This document shows, in pieces, positions 36,893-47,210 of a stretch of 64,000 nt of DNA. The DNA comes from Xenophilus sp. AP218F (GTDB lineage: Bacteria > Pseudomonadota > Gammaproteobacteria > Burkholderiales > Chromobacteriaceae), in the NCBI GenBank assembly GCA_002213445.1, contig NJIE01000017.1:124001-188000 (forward strand). Direction: 5' to 3'. Position numbers and translations under genes: made by a program. How positions within the stretch are numbered: the stretch's first letter is position 1; each line of letters opens with the position of its first letter. Below the pieces are notes generated by a model. It worked only from the letters and a program-made list of their open reading frames with translations, did not search any database and was not told where the DNA came from.

Positions 36893-37783
36893 ATGGACCG
36901 TTTTTCGGAAATCCGGGCCTTTGTCTGCGTCGCCGAGCAAGGCAGCTTCGCTGCGGCGGCCGAGCGCTTGCAGCTGTCGCGCGCCATGGTGACCAAGCTG
37001 GTGGCGGCGCTGGAAAACCGCCTGGGCGCGCGGCTGATGCACCGGACCACCCGGCGGCTGTCGCTGACCGAAGCGGGGGAGATGTATTTGTCGCAAGCCG
37101 GCGGCCTGCTGGCGGAGCTGGACGAGCTGGACGCGCGCTTGTCGCAGGGGGCGAGCAGCCCGGCCGGACGCCTGCGGGTGGCCGCGCCGGTGTCGTTCGG
37201 CATGCGTTACCTGGGGCGCATCGTGGCCGGCTTTCATCAGCGCCATCCGCAGATCGAAGTGGAGCTGAGCCTGAACGACAGGCGGGTGGACCTGGTGGAG
37301 GAGGGCTTCGACGTGGCGGTGCGGGTGTCCAATCTCAGCGACTCGACGCTGGTGGCGCGCCGGCTGGCGCGCATCCACGACCTGCTGGCGGCCTCGCCCG
37401 ACTATCTGGCCAGGCACGGCGAGCCGCGGCGGCCCGAGGATCTGGCCCAGCATCAATGCCTGAGCTACGCGCTGACCTCGCAACCCAATCTGTGGGACTA
37501 CACCGCGCCGGACGGCAGCCAGGGCAAGGTCAAGGTCAAGGGGCCGCTCAAGGCCAATAACGGCGACGTGCTGACCGACGCCGCGGCCAACGGCATGGGC
37601 ATCGTGCTGCAGCCGCGTTTCCTGCTGGAGGAAGGCCTGCGCGACGGCCGGCTGGTGGCGGTGCTGCCGGATTACAACTGGCACAGCCTGGACGTGTCCG
37701 CGCTCTATCCCGCGCGGCGGCACGTGCCGGGCAAAGTGAGGGTGTTCGTCGAGTATCTGAGCGAATTCTTCGCGGCGCGCTGA
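36893..37783 (+). CDS. LysR family transcriptional regulator
   Basis: A 296-residue LysR-type regulator. The N-terminal winged helix-turn-helix is clear (FSEIRAFVCVAEQGSFAAAAERLQLSRAMVTKLVAALENRLGARLMHRTTRRLSLTEAG). The effector domain starts near residue 90 (GRLRVAAPVSFGMRYLGRIV). The short upstream region contains GATTAATAAATC (36844-36855), a small palindromic AT-rich site that could be the operator. Divergence from doxX suggests local control. Confidence 0.92.
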   Translation: MDRFSEIRAFVCVAEQGSFAAAAERLQLSRAMVTKLVAALENRLGARLMHRTTRRLSLTEAGEMYLSQAGGLLAELDELDARLSQGASSPAGRLRVAAPVSFGMRYLGRIVAGFHQRHPQIEVELSLNDRRVDLVEEGFDVAVRVSNLSDSTLVARRLARIHDLLAASPDYLARHGEPRRPEDLAQHQCLSYALTSQPNLWDYTAPDGSQGKVKVKGPLKANNGDVLTDAAANGMGIVLQPRFLLEEGLRDGRLVAVLPDYNWHSLDVSALYPARRHVPGKVRVFVEYLSEFFAAR

Positions 37784-37798
37784 CGGCGGCAATGAAAA

Positions 37799-37827
37799 AT
37801 GGCCCGGATATCCGGGCCATCTTTTTC
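37799..37827. terminator. Bidirectional terminator between lysR and the DUF3426 gene
   Basis: A perfect 22-base palindrome (ATGGCCCGGAT and its complement, 37799-37820), followed by CTTTTTC on the plus strand and preceded by AAAAA. Confidence 0.85.
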
Positions 37828-37840
37828 TCCGCCGCGCGGA

Positions 37841-38953
37841 TCAGGGGTAGAACCAGTACAGGCTGTAGCCCATGGCGTGCACCTTGCCCGCGTCCAGCCG
37901 CATGGTGATCTTGAGTTCGCTGTTGGCGTTGAAGTGATCGCGCTTGGCGTCGTCAGGCTTCAGGTATTCCTTGGGCGCGAACACCTTGCGGATCAGTACC
38001 TGATCGTCGGCGTCCTTCAGCGTGACTTCCAGCATCGGGTAGGCCTGGGCGAACGGCGCGTGGTTTTTCAGCGTCGCCGACAGCTGGATCAGATTGGGGT
38101 GATCCGGCACGAAGGCGAGCTCCGACCATTCGGTGCGGATCAGCGCGATATCGGTGGGCCAGGGCACCTTGCAACCCATGGCTTGGCACATCGCTTCCAG
38201 CGCCGGGCGGCTTTCCGGGACTTCGGCGGCGATGCGGGTGCGATTGATGAACACCAGCTGGCCGATCAGCAGCAGGATGCCCAATACCGACAGGGCGGCG
38301 AACAGTCCGGTGAGCAAGGGGTTGCGCCGCGGCGGGGCGTCGTCCAGCCCGTCGTCGGTGCTGGGCAGCGGCTCTTGCGGCGGGCGCGGATGCGGCTTTT
38401 CGGCGAAGATGGGCTCGCTCGGCGTTTCCGCCGGCGGGACTTCCGCGCGACGACGGCTGCCGAACACTTCCGGCTCGGCCTGAGGAGCGGCGGCCGGCTG
38501 GGCCATCGGTTCGGGCTCTTCGAAAGGATTGCCTATCGGCGCGCTGACATGGCGATTCTGCATCGCCTCGGCCAGCGCGCGCTGAAAGGCCTCGGCTTCG
38601 GCGCTGTGGTCTTCGGCTGCGGGCGTCGAGGTTTCCGCGGCCGCGTAGGATGGGCGCGGAGCTTCGAATTCCATGGCCGGCGCTGCAGGAGGAGCGCTGT
38701 CCCGCGGGTCGAAGTCCGGCACTTCCAGCTCGAAATCGTCCGGCTCTTGGCGGCTTGCCGGGGCCGGCATGGCGCTCGGAGCCGGCCGCGGGGCGACCGG
38801 AGGCTGCGCCTGCGGCGCGGCCACGAAGTGATCCGGAGCCTTGAACACATGCGAACAGCGCCCGCAGCGCACCAGTCCGTTGGCGGCCGCCAACTGGGCG
38901 TCATTGACCTTGAAACGGGTCTGGCAGTTTGGGCACTGAGTCGTATATGTCAT
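37841..38953 (-). CDS. Zinc-ribbon and DUF3426 membrane protein
   Basis: A 370-residue protein with an N-terminal MJ0042-type zinc ribbon (CPNCQTRF ... CGRCSHVF), a long Pro/Ala/Glu-rich disordered linker (about 45-225), one membrane span (LLTGLFAALSVLGILLLIGQLVF) and a C-terminal DUF3426 domain (about 260-370). Function is unknown; the topology suggests a cytosolic zinc ribbon and a periplasmic domain. It follows prmA by 3 bases and ends the aroQ-accB-accC-prmA operon. Confidence 0.85.
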   Translation of the reverse strand: MTYTTQCPNCQTRFKVNDAQLAAANGLVRCGRCSHVFKAPDHFVAAPQAQPPVAPRPAPSAMPAPASRQEPDDFELEVPDFDPRDSAPPAAPAMEFEAPRPSYAAAETSTPAAEDHSAEAEAFQRALAEAMQNRHVSAPIGNPFEEPEPMAQPAAAPQAEPEVFGSRRRAEVPPAETPSEPIFAEKPHPRPPQEPLPSTDDGLDDAPPRRNPLLTGLFAALSVLGILLLIGQLVFINRTRIAAEVPESRPALEAMCQAMGCKVPWPTDIALIRTEWSELAFVPDHPNLIQLSATLKNHAPFAQAYPMLEVTLKDADDQVLIRKVFAPKEYLKPDDAKRDHFNANSELKITMRLDAGKVHAMGYSLYWFYP

Positions 38954-38956
38954 ACC

Positions 38957-39847
38957 TTAGGCGCGTCGGGTTCCTGTCAGTCGGGTCCACCCTTCGTCGA
39001 ACACCGGAGCGTCCATCTCGAACCATTGGGCGTAGATGGCGGACAGCTCTTCGGCCTGCTCGGCGAGGATGCCGGATAGCACGATTCTACCACCGGTTTT
39101 GACGTGGCTTGCCAGCAACTCGCCCAGCATGCGCAGCGGGTTGGCCAGAATATTGGCCAGCACCACGTCGTAGGCGGCTTCCGGATTCTGGTCCGGCAGG
39201 AAGAAATCGGCCTGGACGCCGTTCTGCTCGGCGTTGTCGCGGCTGGCGCGCACCGCCTGGGCGTCGATGTCGATGCCCACGGCCGAGGCCGCGCCCAGCT
39301 TCAGCGCGGCGATGGCGAGGATGCCGGAGCCGCAGCCGTAGTCGAGCACGGATTCGCTGCCGGCCAGGTGCTTGTCCAGCCACTGCAGGCAGAGGCGGGT
39401 GGTCGGGTGGCTGCCGGTGCCGAAGGCGAGGCCGGGGTCGAGCTGCAGATTGACCGCATTCGGCTCCGGCGCTTCGTGCCAGGTGGGGGTGATCCACAGC
39501 CGGTCGGAGATGCGGATCGGTTCGAATTGCGATTGGGTGAGGCGCACCCAGTCCTGCTCTTCGACGCGCTCGACGCTGTAGGTCGGCATCGGCAGCTGGC
39601 TGGCGGTGGCGGCGGCAGCGATGATCAGCGCCGGGTCGTCGTTTTCGTCGAGCAGGGTGATGATGCGGCTCTGGCTCCACAGCTGATCGACCGGCTCGCC
39701 CGGTTCGCCGAAGATCGGCTCTTCGCGCTCGGTGCCGGCCCAGGCGTCCTCGATGGCGGTGGACAGCGCGCCGGCGTCCATCAGCGCGTCGGCCAGACGT
39801 TCGGCGACGGCGGAATCGGCGTCAATGGTGGCTTGCAACCAGGCCAT
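38957..39847 (-). CDS. prmA: Ribosomal protein L11 methyltransferase
   Basis: SAM-dependent methyltransferase that methylates ribosomal protein L11. The 296 residues have the N-terminal L11-recognition domain and a class I methyltransferase core with VLDYGCGSGILAIAALKLGA (SAM-binding motif I, near 165), GIDIDAQAV and the active-site-like VLANILANPL. The ATG shares one base with the accC stop. Confidence 0.95.
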   Translation of the reverse strand: MAWLQATIDADSAVAERLADALMDAGALSTAIEDAWAGTEREEPIFGEPGEPVDQLWSQSRIITLLDENDDPALIIAAAATASQLPMPTYSVERVEEQDWVRLTQSQFEPIRISDRLWITPTWHEAPEPNAVNLQLDPGLAFGTGSHPTTRLCLQWLDKHLAGSESVLDYGCGSGILAIAALKLGAASAVGIDIDAQAVRASRDNAEQNGVQADFFLPDQNPEAAYDVVLANILANPLRMLGELLASHVKTGGRIVLSGILAEQAEELSAIYAQWFEMDAPVFDEGWTRLTGTRRA

Positions 39848-41205
39848 CAGTGGCTCCCTTTTTTCTGTTGCGACAGGCGGTGTTCCAGATAATGGATGCT
39901 GGTGCCGCCGCGCTGGAAGGCTGAATCCAGGAACAGCTCCTGGTGCAGCGGAATATTGGTCTTGATGCCGGAAATCGCCATTTCCGACAGCGCCACCCGC
40001 ATGCGGGCCATCGCCTGGTCGCGGGTGTCGCCGTAGGCGATCAGCTTGCCGACCATCGAATCATAATGCGACGGCACGGTGTAGCCCTGGTAGATGTGCG
40101 AATCGATGCGGATGCCCGGGCCGCCGGCGGGGTGATAGCTTTCGATCTTGCCCGGCGAGGGCACGAAGCTGAACGGGTCTTCGGCATTGATGCGGCATTC
40201 CATGGCGTGGCCACGCAAGACGATGTCTTTTTGCTTATAGCGCAGTTTCTCGCCGGCGGCGATGCGGATCTGCTCCTGCACGATGTCTACGCCGGTGATC
40301 ATTTCGGTCACCGGGTGCTCCACCTGTACGCGGGTGTTCATTTCGATGAAGTAGAACTCGCCGTTTTCGTACAGGAATTCAAAGGTGCCGGCGCCGCGGT
40401 AGCCGATGCGGCGGCAGGCTTCGGCGCAGGCCTCGCCGATCTTCTCGCGCTGCTTGTCGGTGATGCCCGGCGCCGGCGCTTCCTCGATGATCTTCTGGTG
40501 GCGGCGCTGCATAGAGCAGTCGCGCTCGCCCAGATAAATGGCGTTGCCGTACTCGTCGGCCAGGATCTGGATTTCGATATGGCGCGGTTCCTGCAGGAAC
40601 TTCTCCATATATACTGTGGAGTTGCCGAAGGCCGCGCCGGCTTCGGTGCGGGTCATCTGCACCGAGCTGATCAGCGCGCCTTCGGTGTGCACCACGCGCA
40701 TGCCGCGACCGCCGCCGCCGCCGGAGGCCTTGATGATCACCGGGTAGCCGATCTTCTTGGCGATCTTGACGATCTCGGCCGGGTCGTCCGGCAGCGCGCC
40801 GTCGGAGCCGGGCACGCAGGGCACGCCGGCGGCGATCATCGCGTCCTTGGCCGACACCTTGTCGCCCATCAGGCGGATGGTGTCCGGGCGCGGGCCGATG
40901 AAGACGAAGCCGGATTGCTCGACGCGCTCGGCGAAATCGGCGTTTTCCGACAGGAAGCCGTAGCCAGGGTGGATGGCCTGGGCGTCGGTGACTTCGGCCG
41001 CGGCGATCAGCGCCGGCACGTTCAGGTAGCTTTTGCCGGAAGGAGCCGGGCCGATGCAGACCGATTCGTCGGCCAGCTTGACGTATTTGGCTTCGCGGTC
41101 GGCTTCGGAGTGCACCACCACGGTTTTGATGCCCATTTCGCGGCAGGCGCGCTGGATGCGCAGGGCGATTTCACCGCGGTTGGCGATCAGGATTTTTTCG
41201 AACAT
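39847..41205 (-). CDS. accC: Acetyl-CoA carboxylase, biotin carboxylase subunit
   Basis: ATP-grasp enzyme that carboxylates biotin on AccB, the first committed step of fatty acid synthesis. The 452 residues start [26 protein letters not shown]. The glycine-rich ATP loop [46 protein letters not shown] and [14 protein letters not shown] with the catalytic Arg/Glu residues are all present. It follows accB after a 111-base gap. Confidence 0.97.
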   Translation of the reverse strand: MFEKILIANRGEIALRIQRACREMGIKTVVVHSEADREAKYVKLADESVCIGPAPSGKSYLNVPALIAAAEVTDAQAIHPGYGFLSENADFAERVEQSGFVFIGPRPDTIRLMGDKVSAKDAMIAAGVPCVPGSDGALPDDPAEIVKIAKKIGYPVIIKASGGGGGRGMRVVHTEGALISSVQMTRTEAGAAFGNSTVYMEKFLQEPRHIEIQILADEYGNAIYLGERDCSMQRRHQKIIEEAPAPGITDKQREKIGEACAEACRRIGYRGAGTFEFLYENGEFYFIEMNTRVQVEHPVTEMITGVDIVQEQIRIAAGEKLRYKQKDIVLRGHAMECRINAEDPFSFVPSPGKIESYHPAGGPGIRIDSHIYQGYTVPSHYDSMVGKLIAYGDTRDQAMARMRVALSEMAISGIKTNIPLHQELFLDSAFQRGGTSIHYLEHRLSQQKKGSH

Positions 41206-41316
41206 GGAATTCTCCACTGGCCACCTCGCGCGAGGCAGGCCTGTCTTTGCTGTCACGTCAAACGACAAGGGCACAGACGCTAGCCGTGCCCTGAATCAAC
41301 GATGCCGTTGGGGTGC

Positions 41317-41772
41317 TTACTCGATGACGAACAGCGGCTCGCCGTATTCCACCGGTTGGCCGTCTTCGGCCAGGATGGCCTTGACCACGCCGGCGCGATC
41401 CGATTCGATCTCGTTCATCAGTTTCATCGCTTCGATGATGCACAGGGTGTCGCCGACGTTGACGCTTTGGCCCACTTCGACGAAAGACTTGGAGCCCGGG
41501 CTCGGCGAGCGGTAGAAGGTGCCGACCATCGGCGACTTCAGGGCGTTCTGGCTGGCGGCCGGGGCGGCGGCCGGCGCTTCGCCTGCGGCGGCAGCGGGGG
41601 CGGCGGCCGGAGCGGCGGCGTACATTTGCGGCATCGGCTGGGCGTAGCTTACCTGGGCGTTGGCCGATACGCGGGTGATGCGCACTTTTTCTTCGCCCTC
41701 GGTCACTTCCAGCTCGGCGATGCCGGATTCTTCGACCAGGTCGATCAGTTTCTTCAGTTTACGCAGATCCAT
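41317..41772 (-). CDS. accB: Biotin carboxyl carrier protein of acetyl-CoA carboxylase
   Basis: Carries the biotin that shuttles carboxyl groups between AccC and AccAD. The 151 residues have an N-terminal dimerisation region, an Ala/Pro-rich flexible linker (about 51-75) and a C-terminal biotinyl domain with the target Lys117 in EAMKLMNE. It lies between aroQ (36-base gap) and accC. Confidence 0.96.
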   Translation of the reverse strand: MDLRKLKKLIDLVEESGIAELEVTEGEEKVRITRVSANAQVSYAQPMPQMYAAAPAAAPAAAAGEAPAAAPAASQNALKSPMVGTFYRSPSPGSKSFVEVGQSVNVGDTLCIIEAMKLMNEIESDRAGVVKAILAEDGQPVEYGEPLFVIE

Positions 41773-41808
41773 TAGGCAATCCTTCGGATGGGATGTTCTT
41801 TATTACGA

Positions 41809-42279
41809 TCAGGCGCGCGCGCCAAGATGCCGGATGGCATGGGCCAGCGCCAGTTCATAACCGTGGGCGCCCAGCCCGCAAATCACGCCAAGCGCCAGAT
41901 CCGAGAAATACGAATGCTGGCGGAAGGGTTCGCGGGCGTGGACGTTGGAAAGATGTACTTCAATGAACGGCGTCTTCACCGCGGCCAGGGCGTCGCGCAG
42001 GGCGACGCTGGTGTGGGTGAAGGCGGCCGGATTGATCAGGATGAACGCCGTGCCGTCGCTTAGACATTGCTGCACGCGTTCAATCAGTACGTGTTCGGCG
42101 TTGCTTTGCAAAGCCGTCAGGGCATAACCGGCGGCCTGGGCTTGCGCGGCCAGTCGCTGGTTGATGTCGTCTAGGGTTTCCCGGCCATAGTGTTGTGGTT
42201 CCCGCACCCCAAGCAGGTTGAGGTTGGGGCCGTGCAGCACGAGTATGGTTCCGGTCAAGGCCTGACTCCTGTTTTTCAT
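41809..42279 (-). CDS. aroQ: 3-dehydroquinate dehydratase, type II
   Basis: Third step of the shikimate pathway. The 156 residues show [19 protein letters not shown] with the catalytic Tyr, [19 protein letters not shown], and [20 protein letters not shown] with the catalytic His. The ATG at 42279 gives a short N-terminal extension ([10 protein letters not shown]) relative to many family members; a later start cannot be excluded. First gene of the aroQ-accB-accC-prmA operon, an arrangement common in proteobacteria. Confidence 0.95.
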   Translation of the reverse strand: MKNRSQALTGTILVLHGPNLNLLGVREPQHYGRETLDDINQRLAAQAQAAGYALTALQSNAEHVLIERVQQCLSDGTAFILINPAAFTHTSVALRDALAAVKTPFIEVHLSNVHAREPFRQHSYFSDLALGVICGLGAHGYELALAHAIRHLGARA

Positions 42280-42333
42280 CTTGGGCGCGAGTTTGCCGCA
42301 ATTCGCTGCAAGATGTCCAGTATTGGCGACATT

Positions 42334-42349
42334 TAAAACGCACGTTTTA
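42334..42349. promoter_or_regulatory. Palindromic candidate operator upstream of aroQ-accBC
   Basis: TAAAACG-CA-CGTTTTA is a perfect 7-bp inverted repeat with a 2-base centre, 55 bases upstream of the aroQ start, in the divergent aroQ-queA gap. It looks like a homodimeric regulator site; the regulator is not identified. Confidence 0.45.
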
Positions 42350-42513
42350 GGCCGCTGCGCCGCGCCATGATGCGCGCATTCGAGTGAAAACACTAGATTG
42401 GCCGGCATTTTAGCGCGCCGCAAGTTTTTCGCACGTTTGGCGGCCGCGCCGTTTGATTGGGCGCAAATGCGGCTCAACTCGCACAAGTCCGTGCCGGCTA
42501 TCGGCCAGGCGGG

Positions 42514-42519
42514 TATAAT
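42514..42519 (+). promoter_or_regulatory. -10 element of queA
   Basis: A perfect TATAAT 27 bases before the queA start; the -35 region (GTGCCG at 17 bases) is poor. Confidence 0.5.
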
Positions 42520-42546
42520 TTGCCGATTCTGATTGATAGTTCCGTT

Positions 42547-43569
42547 ATGCAGCTCTCCGATTTCGATTACCACCTGCCCGAAGCCCTGATCGCCCAGCAC
42601 CCGCCGGCGACGCGCGGCGCGAGCCGCCTGTTGCATGTCGCCGGCCGCGAGCTTGGCGATCTCGCCTTTTCCGATTTCCTGGCCCTGGTCAACGCCGGCG
42701 ACGTGCTGGTGTTCAACGACACCCGCGTCATCCGCGCCCGCCTGTTCGGCGAAAAAGCCAGCGGCGGCAAGGTGGAGGCGCTGATCGAGCGCGTGCTGGA
42801 CGAGCACACCGCGCTCGCCCACGTCCGCTCTTCCAAGTCGCCCAAACCGGGCAGCCGGCTGATCTTCGCCGGCCGCTGGGAGGCGGAGATGGTGGAGCGC
42901 CAGGATTCGCTGTTCAAGTTGCGCTTTCTGGCCGAGGACAATGTCTTCGACATCCTGGAGGCCTCGGGCAAGCTGCCGCTGCCGCCTTATATAGAACGCA
43001 GCGCCGAAGGCGAGGATGACGAGCGCTACCAGACCGTTTACGCCCGCGAGCGCGGCGCGGTGGCGGCGCCGACCGCCGGCCTGCACTTCACCGACGAGAT
43101 GCTGGCGGCCCTGGCGGCCAAGGGCGTCGAACTGGCTTACGTCACCCTGCACGTCGGCGCCGGCACCTTCCAGCCGGTAAAGGTGGAGAACGTGGCCGAG
43201 CACAAGATGCACAGCGAGATCTACGAAATTCCGGCGCAAACCGTGGAGCGCATCGCCGCGGCCCGAGCGCGCGGCGGCAAGGTGCTGGCGGTGGGCACCA
43301 CCAGCGTGCGCGCGCTGGAATCGGCGGCCCGCTCCGGCGAGCTGACCGCCGGCCGGGGCGAAACCGACATCTTCATCACGCCGGGCTATCGCTTCCGCGT
43401 GGTGGACCGCTTGCTGACCAACTTCCACCTGCCCAAGTCGACGCTGTTGATGCTGGTGTCGGCCTTCGCCGGCTACGAGGAGATGCGGGCGGCTTACGCC
43501 CACGCGGTGGCGCGCGAGTATCGTTTCTTCAGCTATGGCGACGCCATGCTGCTGGAGCGCAAGGACTGA
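42547..43569 (+). CDS. queA: S-adenosylmethionine:tRNA ribosyltransferase-isomerase
   Basis: Transfers and isomerises the ribosyl part of SAM onto the 7-deazaguanine of tRNA, making epoxyqueuosine. The 340 residues start [19 protein letters not shown], with [40 protein letters not shown] and [32 protein letters not shown]. The start at 42547 matches the family; the frame is open 90 bases upstream. Confidence 0.96.
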   Translation: MQLSDFDYHLPEALIAQHPPATRGASRLLHVAGRELGDLAFSDFLALVNAGDVLVFNDTRVIRARLFGEKASGGKVEALIERVLDEHTALAHVRSSKSPKPGSRLIFAGRWEAEMVERQDSLFKLRFLAEDNVFDILEASGKLPLPPYIERSAEGEDDERYQTVYARERGAVAAPTAGLHFTDEMLAALAAKGVELAYVTLHVGAGTFQPVKVENVAEHKMHSEIYEIPAQTVERIAAARARGGKVLAVGTTSVRALESAARSGELTAGRGETDIFITPGYRFRVVDRLLTNFHLPKSTLLMLVSAFAGYEEMRAAYAHAVAREYRFFSYGDAMLLERKD

Positions 43570-43574
43570 TGGAA

Positions 43575-43715
43575 ATTAGCCGCGAAAACGCACGGCAAGA
43601 CACGGAGCGCATGGCCGGAAAGGATGGCTTCCGCATCTCTCGCCGCTTCGCGAAAGTTGTCCCGGGCCGCAGGCCGGCATGCTTTCCGTGAGTGTTCGCG
43701 CGCTGGCGCGGCCAA
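43575..43715. repeat. Inverted-repeat element, copy 2
   Basis: The left arm 43575-43607 (ATTAGCCGCGAAAACGCACG, then CACGGAG) resembles the left arm of the element at 26880. A diverged inverse copy ends it near 43681-43715 (TTTCCGTGAG ... CGCGGCC). It begins 5 bases after the queA stop and fills most of the gap to the DUF971 gene. The central parts of the two elements do not match. No coding capacity is seen. Confidence 0.55.
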
Positions 43716-43737
43716 ACTGATTGTTAAGGATTCGACC

Positions 43738-44109
43738 ATGTCCGGACTCACCCCCGACGCTCCCGCGCCGCTGGAAATCCAGCTGCACGCAGTGTCCAAG
43801 GTATTGGAAATCAGCTTCGACGACGGCGCCCGCTTCGAGCTGCCGTGCGAATACCTGCGCGTCTACTCGCCCTCTGCCGAGGTGCGCGGCCACGGCGCGG
43901 GCCAAGAAACGCTGCAGACCGGCAAGCGCCACGTCGGCATCGCCGCGCTGGAGCCCATGGGCCATTACGCCTTGAAAATCAGCTTCGACGACGGCCACGA
44001 CAGCGGCCTCTACAGCTGGAGCTATCTATACGAACTGGGCGCGCGCCGCGACCAGTATTGGCAGGACTATCTGAACAGGCTCGCCGCCGCCGGCGCGAGC
44101 AGGGAGTGA
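43738..44109 (+). CDS. DUF971 family protein
   Basis: A 123-residue protein ([30 protein letters not shown]). Repeated beta-strand pattern with [20 protein letters not shown] and [25 protein letters not shown] is typical of DUF971, the fold found at the N-terminus of gamma-butyrobetaine hydroxylases. Standalone members are often next to ubiE in betaproteobacteria. Function is unknown; iron-sulfur or cofactor roles have been proposed for the fold. The start is set at ATG 43738, because earlier in-frame codons lie inside the repeat element. Confidence 0.87.
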   Translation: MSGLTPDAPAPLEIQLHAVSKVLEISFDDGARFELPCEYLRVYSPSAEVRGHGAGQETLQTGKRHVGIAALEPMGHYALKISFDDGHDSGLYSWSYLYELGARRDQYWQDYLNRLAAAGASRE

Positions 44110-44111
44110 GC

Positions 44112-44846
44112 ATGGACAAGAGCACGCATTTCGGCTTCAAGACCGTGGCGGAGAGCGAAAAAGCCAGCAAGGTGGCGGAGGTATTCCACTCGGTGGCCGG
44201 CAAGTACGACGTGATGAACGACCTGATGTCGGGCGGCCTGCACCGCGTCTGGAAGCACTTCACGCTGACCACCTCCGGCGTGCGCGCCGGCGACAGGGTG
44301 CTGGACATCGCCGGCGGCACCGGCGACCTGGCCCGCGGCTGGGCCAAGCGCGTCGGCAAGAGCGGCGAAGTCTGGCTCACCGACATCAACAGCTCGATGC
44401 TGACCGTGGGCCGCGACCGTTTGCTGGACGAGGGCGTGATCCTGCCGGTGTCGCTGGCCGACGCCGAGAAACTGCCGTTTCCGGACAATTATTTCGACGC
44501 GGTGTCGGTGGCCTTCGGCCTGCGCAACATGACGCACAAGGACAAGGCGCTGGCGGAAATGTGCCGGGTGCTGAAGCCGGGCGGCCGCCTGTTCGTGCTG
44601 GAATTCTCCAAGGTGTGGAAGCCGCTGGCGCCGTTCTACGACCTGTATTCGTTCAAGGCGCTGCCGCTGATGGGCAAGCTGGTGGCGAACGACGCCGACA
44701 GCTACCAGTATCTGGCCGAATCCATCCGCATGCATCCGGATCAGGAAACGCTGAAGCAGATGATGCTGGAGGCCGGTTTCGGCAAGGTGGACTACCACAA
44801 CCTGACCGGCGGCGTGGTGGCCCTGCACAAGGGCTTCAAGTTCTGA
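44112..44846 (+). CDS. ubiE: Ubiquinone/menaquinone C-methyltransferase
   Basis: SAM-dependent C-methylation in ubiquinone (and menaquinone) synthesis. The 244 residues show [43 protein letters not shown], motif [32 protein letters not shown] and the C-terminal [12 protein letters not shown]. It starts 2 bases after the DUF971 stop and is followed by ubiJ and ubiB, a conserved trio. Confidence 0.97.
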   Translation: MDKSTHFGFKTVAESEKASKVAEVFHSVAGKYDVMNDLMSGGLHRVWKHFTLTTSGVRAGDRVLDIAGGTGDLARGWAKRVGKSGEVWLTDINSSMLTVGRDRLLDEGVILPVSLADAEKLPFPDNYFDAVSVAFGLRNMTHKDKALAEMCRVLKPGGRLFVLEFSKVWKPLAPFYDLYSFKALPLMGKLVANDADSYQYLAESIRMHPDQETLKQMMLEAGFGKVDYHNLTGGVVALHKGFKF

Positions 44847-44868
44847 ACCGTTTCGGCGCGAGGTGAAC

Positions 44869-45453
44869 ATGGGCATCCAGACCGCAGCCTTCAACCATCT
44901 GCTCAACCAGCACCCGGCGGTGCGCGCCGAACTGGCGGCGCACGCCGGCCGCCGCATCGCCATCGTCCTGCCGCCCCTGAGCGTGCGCGGGGTGGTGACC
45001 GAGGAGGGCTGGCTGGCCGGCAGCGAAGGCGAAGCCGAGGCGACGATACGGCTCAAGCACGCCGCGGCGCTGGCGGCGGCGAGCGGCCGCGACCCGGCGC
45101 TCTCCGACGTGTCGCTGGAAGGCGACGCCGCGCTGGCCTCGGCCATCGGCGCGCTGGTGTCCCGATTGCGCTGGCACGCCAGCGAGGACGTGTCGCGGCT
45201 GGTGGGCGACGCGGCCGCGCAGCGGCTGGAGAACCTGGCGCGCGGCGCGCTCGGCTTCAAGGCGCAGCTGGCCTGGCGGCTGGCCGAAAACTGGGTCGAG
45301 CACCTGCGCGAGGAAGCGCCGCTCGTGGCCGGCAAGCGCCAGGTCGCCGGTTTCGTCGACGGCGTGGACCGCCTGCGCGACGACGCCGAGCGGCTGGAGA
45401 AACGCCTGGCGCGGCTGGAAGCCTCGCTCAAGACAGAAAACACAAAGGCCTGA
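44869..45453 (+). CDS. ubiJ: Ubiquinone biosynthesis accessory factor UbiJ (SCP2 domain)
   Basis: Lipid-binding factor of the ubiquinone biosynthesis complex. The 194 residues have an N-terminal SCP2-like domain ([38 protein letters not shown]) and a C-terminal coiled-coil rich in Arg/Glu/Leu ([21 protein letters not shown]). Position between ubiE and ubiB fixes the assignment. The ATG at 44869 is preferred over the GTG two codons earlier. Confidence 0.9.
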   Translation: MGIQTAAFNHLLNQHPAVRAELAAHAGRRIAIVLPPLSVRGVVTEEGWLAGSEGEAEATIRLKHAAALAAASGRDPALSDVSLEGDAALASAIGALVSRLRWHASEDVSRLVGDAAAQRLENLARGALGFKAQLAWRLAENWVEHLREEAPLVAGKRQVAGFVDGVDRLRDDAERLEKRLARLEASLKTENTKA

Positions 45454-45461
45454 CGCCCACT

Positions 45462-46988
45462 ATGCGGATCGCGCGTTTTTTCAAGATTGTTTCCACCTTT
45501 TACCGCTTTGGCCTCGACGACTTCTTCCAGGGGCATTCCAGGCTGGGATTCGTGCACGCCCTGTTCGGATTGTGTCCGATCCGGCGCGACCTGAGCGCGC
45601 CCTTGCCGGCGCGGGTGCGCATGGCGCTGGAAAGCCTGGGGCCGATCTTCGTCAAGTTCGGCCAGGTGTTGTCCACCCGCCGCGACTTGCTGCCGCCCGA
45701 TTACGCCGACGAACTGTCGCGCCTGCAGGACCGGGTGCCGCCGTTCGACGGCGAAGAGGCGCGCGCGGTGATCGAGCGCAGCCTGGGACGTTCGGTGGGC
45801 GAGCTGTACGTCGATTTCGACAATACGCCGGTGGCCAGCGCCTCGGTGGCGCAGGTGCACAAGGCCTGGCTGCGCCAGCCGGACGGCGGCCGCGGCCGGG
45901 AAGTGGCGGTGAAGGTGCTGCGGCCCGGCATCCTGCCGGTGATAGAGCAGGACCTGGCCCTGCTCGGCACGCTGGCCGGCTGGGTGGAGAAGCTGTTCAC
46001 CGACGGCAAGCGCCTCAAGCCGCGCGAGGTGGTGGCCGAGTTCGACAAATACCTGCACGACGAGCTGGACATGATGCACGAGGCGGCCAACGCCTCGCAG
46101 CTGCGCCGCAACTTCAAGGGCAGCGACATGCTGATCGTGCCCGAGGTGTTCTACGACTACACCAGCCGCGACGTGCTGACGCTGGAGTGGATGCACGGCA
46201 CGCCGGTGGGGCAGATCGACGCGCTGCGCGCGGCCGGCGTGGACCTGAAGAAGCTGAGCCGCTTCGGCGTGGAGATCTTCTTCACCCAGGTGTTCCGCCA
46301 TGGCTTCTTCCATGCCGACATGCACCCGGGCAACATCTTCGTCGCCGCCGACGGCCGCTACATCGCGCTGGACTTCGGCATCGTCGGCAGCCTCACCGAT
46401 ACCGACAAGCACTATCTGGCGGTCAATTTTCTCGCCTTCTTCAACCGCGATTACCACCGCGTGGCCACCGCCCACATCGAGTCGGGCTGGGTGCCGAAAG
46501 ACACCCGCGCCGAGGAGCTGGAAGCGGCGGTGCGCACCGTGTGCGAACCCATCTTCGAGAAGCCGCTGTCGCAGATCTCGTTCGGCATGGTGTTGCTGCG
46601 CCTGTTCGAAACCAGCCGCCGCTTCAACGTGGAAATCCAGCCGCAGCTGGTGTTGTTGCAAAAGACGCTGCTGAACATCGAGGGCCTGGGGCGGCAGCTG
46701 GACCCGGAGCTGGACCTGTGGGACACCGCCAAGCCCTTCCTGACCAAGTGGATGAACGAGCAGATAGGCTGGCGCGGCCTGTTGCGCACCCTCAAGCACG
46801 AAGCGCCGCAGTGGGCCACCACCTTGCCCACGCTGCCGCGCAAGCTCAACGAGGCGCTGGGTTCGGCCAAAGCCGACCTGCTGGTGGAGGGCTATATCCA
46901 GCTGATGCGGGAGCAAAAGCGGCAGAACGGCCTGCTGTTGCTGATCGCCATCCTGTTGGCGGGGCTGCTGGCGAAGACCTTGCTTTAG
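45462..46988 (+). CDS. ubiB: UbiB, protein kinase-like ubiquinone biosynthesis factor
   Basis: ABC1/ADCK-family atypical kinase or ATPase needed for ubiquinone synthesis. The 508 residues show the family's KxGQ motif ([19 protein letters not shown]), [17 protein letters not shown] (the Ala-rich loop), catalytic [11 protein letters not shown] and LDFGIVGSL, and end in a hydrophobic anchor ([19 protein letters not shown]). Confidence 0.96.
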   Translation: MRIARFFKIVSTFYRFGLDDFFQGHSRLGFVHALFGLCPIRRDLSAPLPARVRMALESLGPIFVKFGQVLSTRRDLLPPDYADELSRLQDRVPPFDGEEARAVIERSLGRSVGELYVDFDNTPVASASVAQVHKAWLRQPDGGRGREVAVKVLRPGILPVIEQDLALLGTLAGWVEKLFTDGKRLKPREVVAEFDKYLHDELDMMHEAANASQLRRNFKGSDMLIVPEVFYDYTSRDVLTLEWMHGTPVGQIDALRAAGVDLKKLSRFGVEIFFTQVFRHGFFHADMHPGNIFVAADGRYIALDFGIVGSLTDTDKHYLAVNFLAFFNRDYHRVATAHIESGWVPKDTRAEELEAAVRTVCEPIFEKPLSQISFGMVLLRLFETSRRFNVEIQPQLVLLQKTLLNIEGLGRQLDPELDLWDTAKPFLTKWMNEQIGWRGLLRTLKHEAPQWATTLPTLPRKLNEALGSAKADLLVEGYIQLMREQKRQNGLLLLIAILLAGLLAKTLL

Positions 46989-47009
46989 GAAAATGTTGGA
47001 TTATGATCA

Positions 47010-47046
47010 AGCCTGATGTTCCTTTTCGAAACATCAGGCTTTTTTC
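47010..47046 (+). terminator. Terminator of the ubiE-ubiJ-ubiB operon
   Basis: A 12-bp stem AAGCCTGATGTT/AACATCAGGCTT with a 9-base loop, running into six T residues. Confidence 0.88.
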
Positions 47047-47210
47047 ATTCCGGCGTCTTGAATTCTGTATCCACAAGCCTTGAGGCGAGTATTGCATATT
47101 GCATCCAGTCGGAAGCTTCCATGCTGTAGTGCTAATTTGAATGTTGGGTCTTTTTCCTTTGTGAAAATACGGTAATCTTGCATCCAAAAACCACACTTCA
47201 GGAGCTGCAT

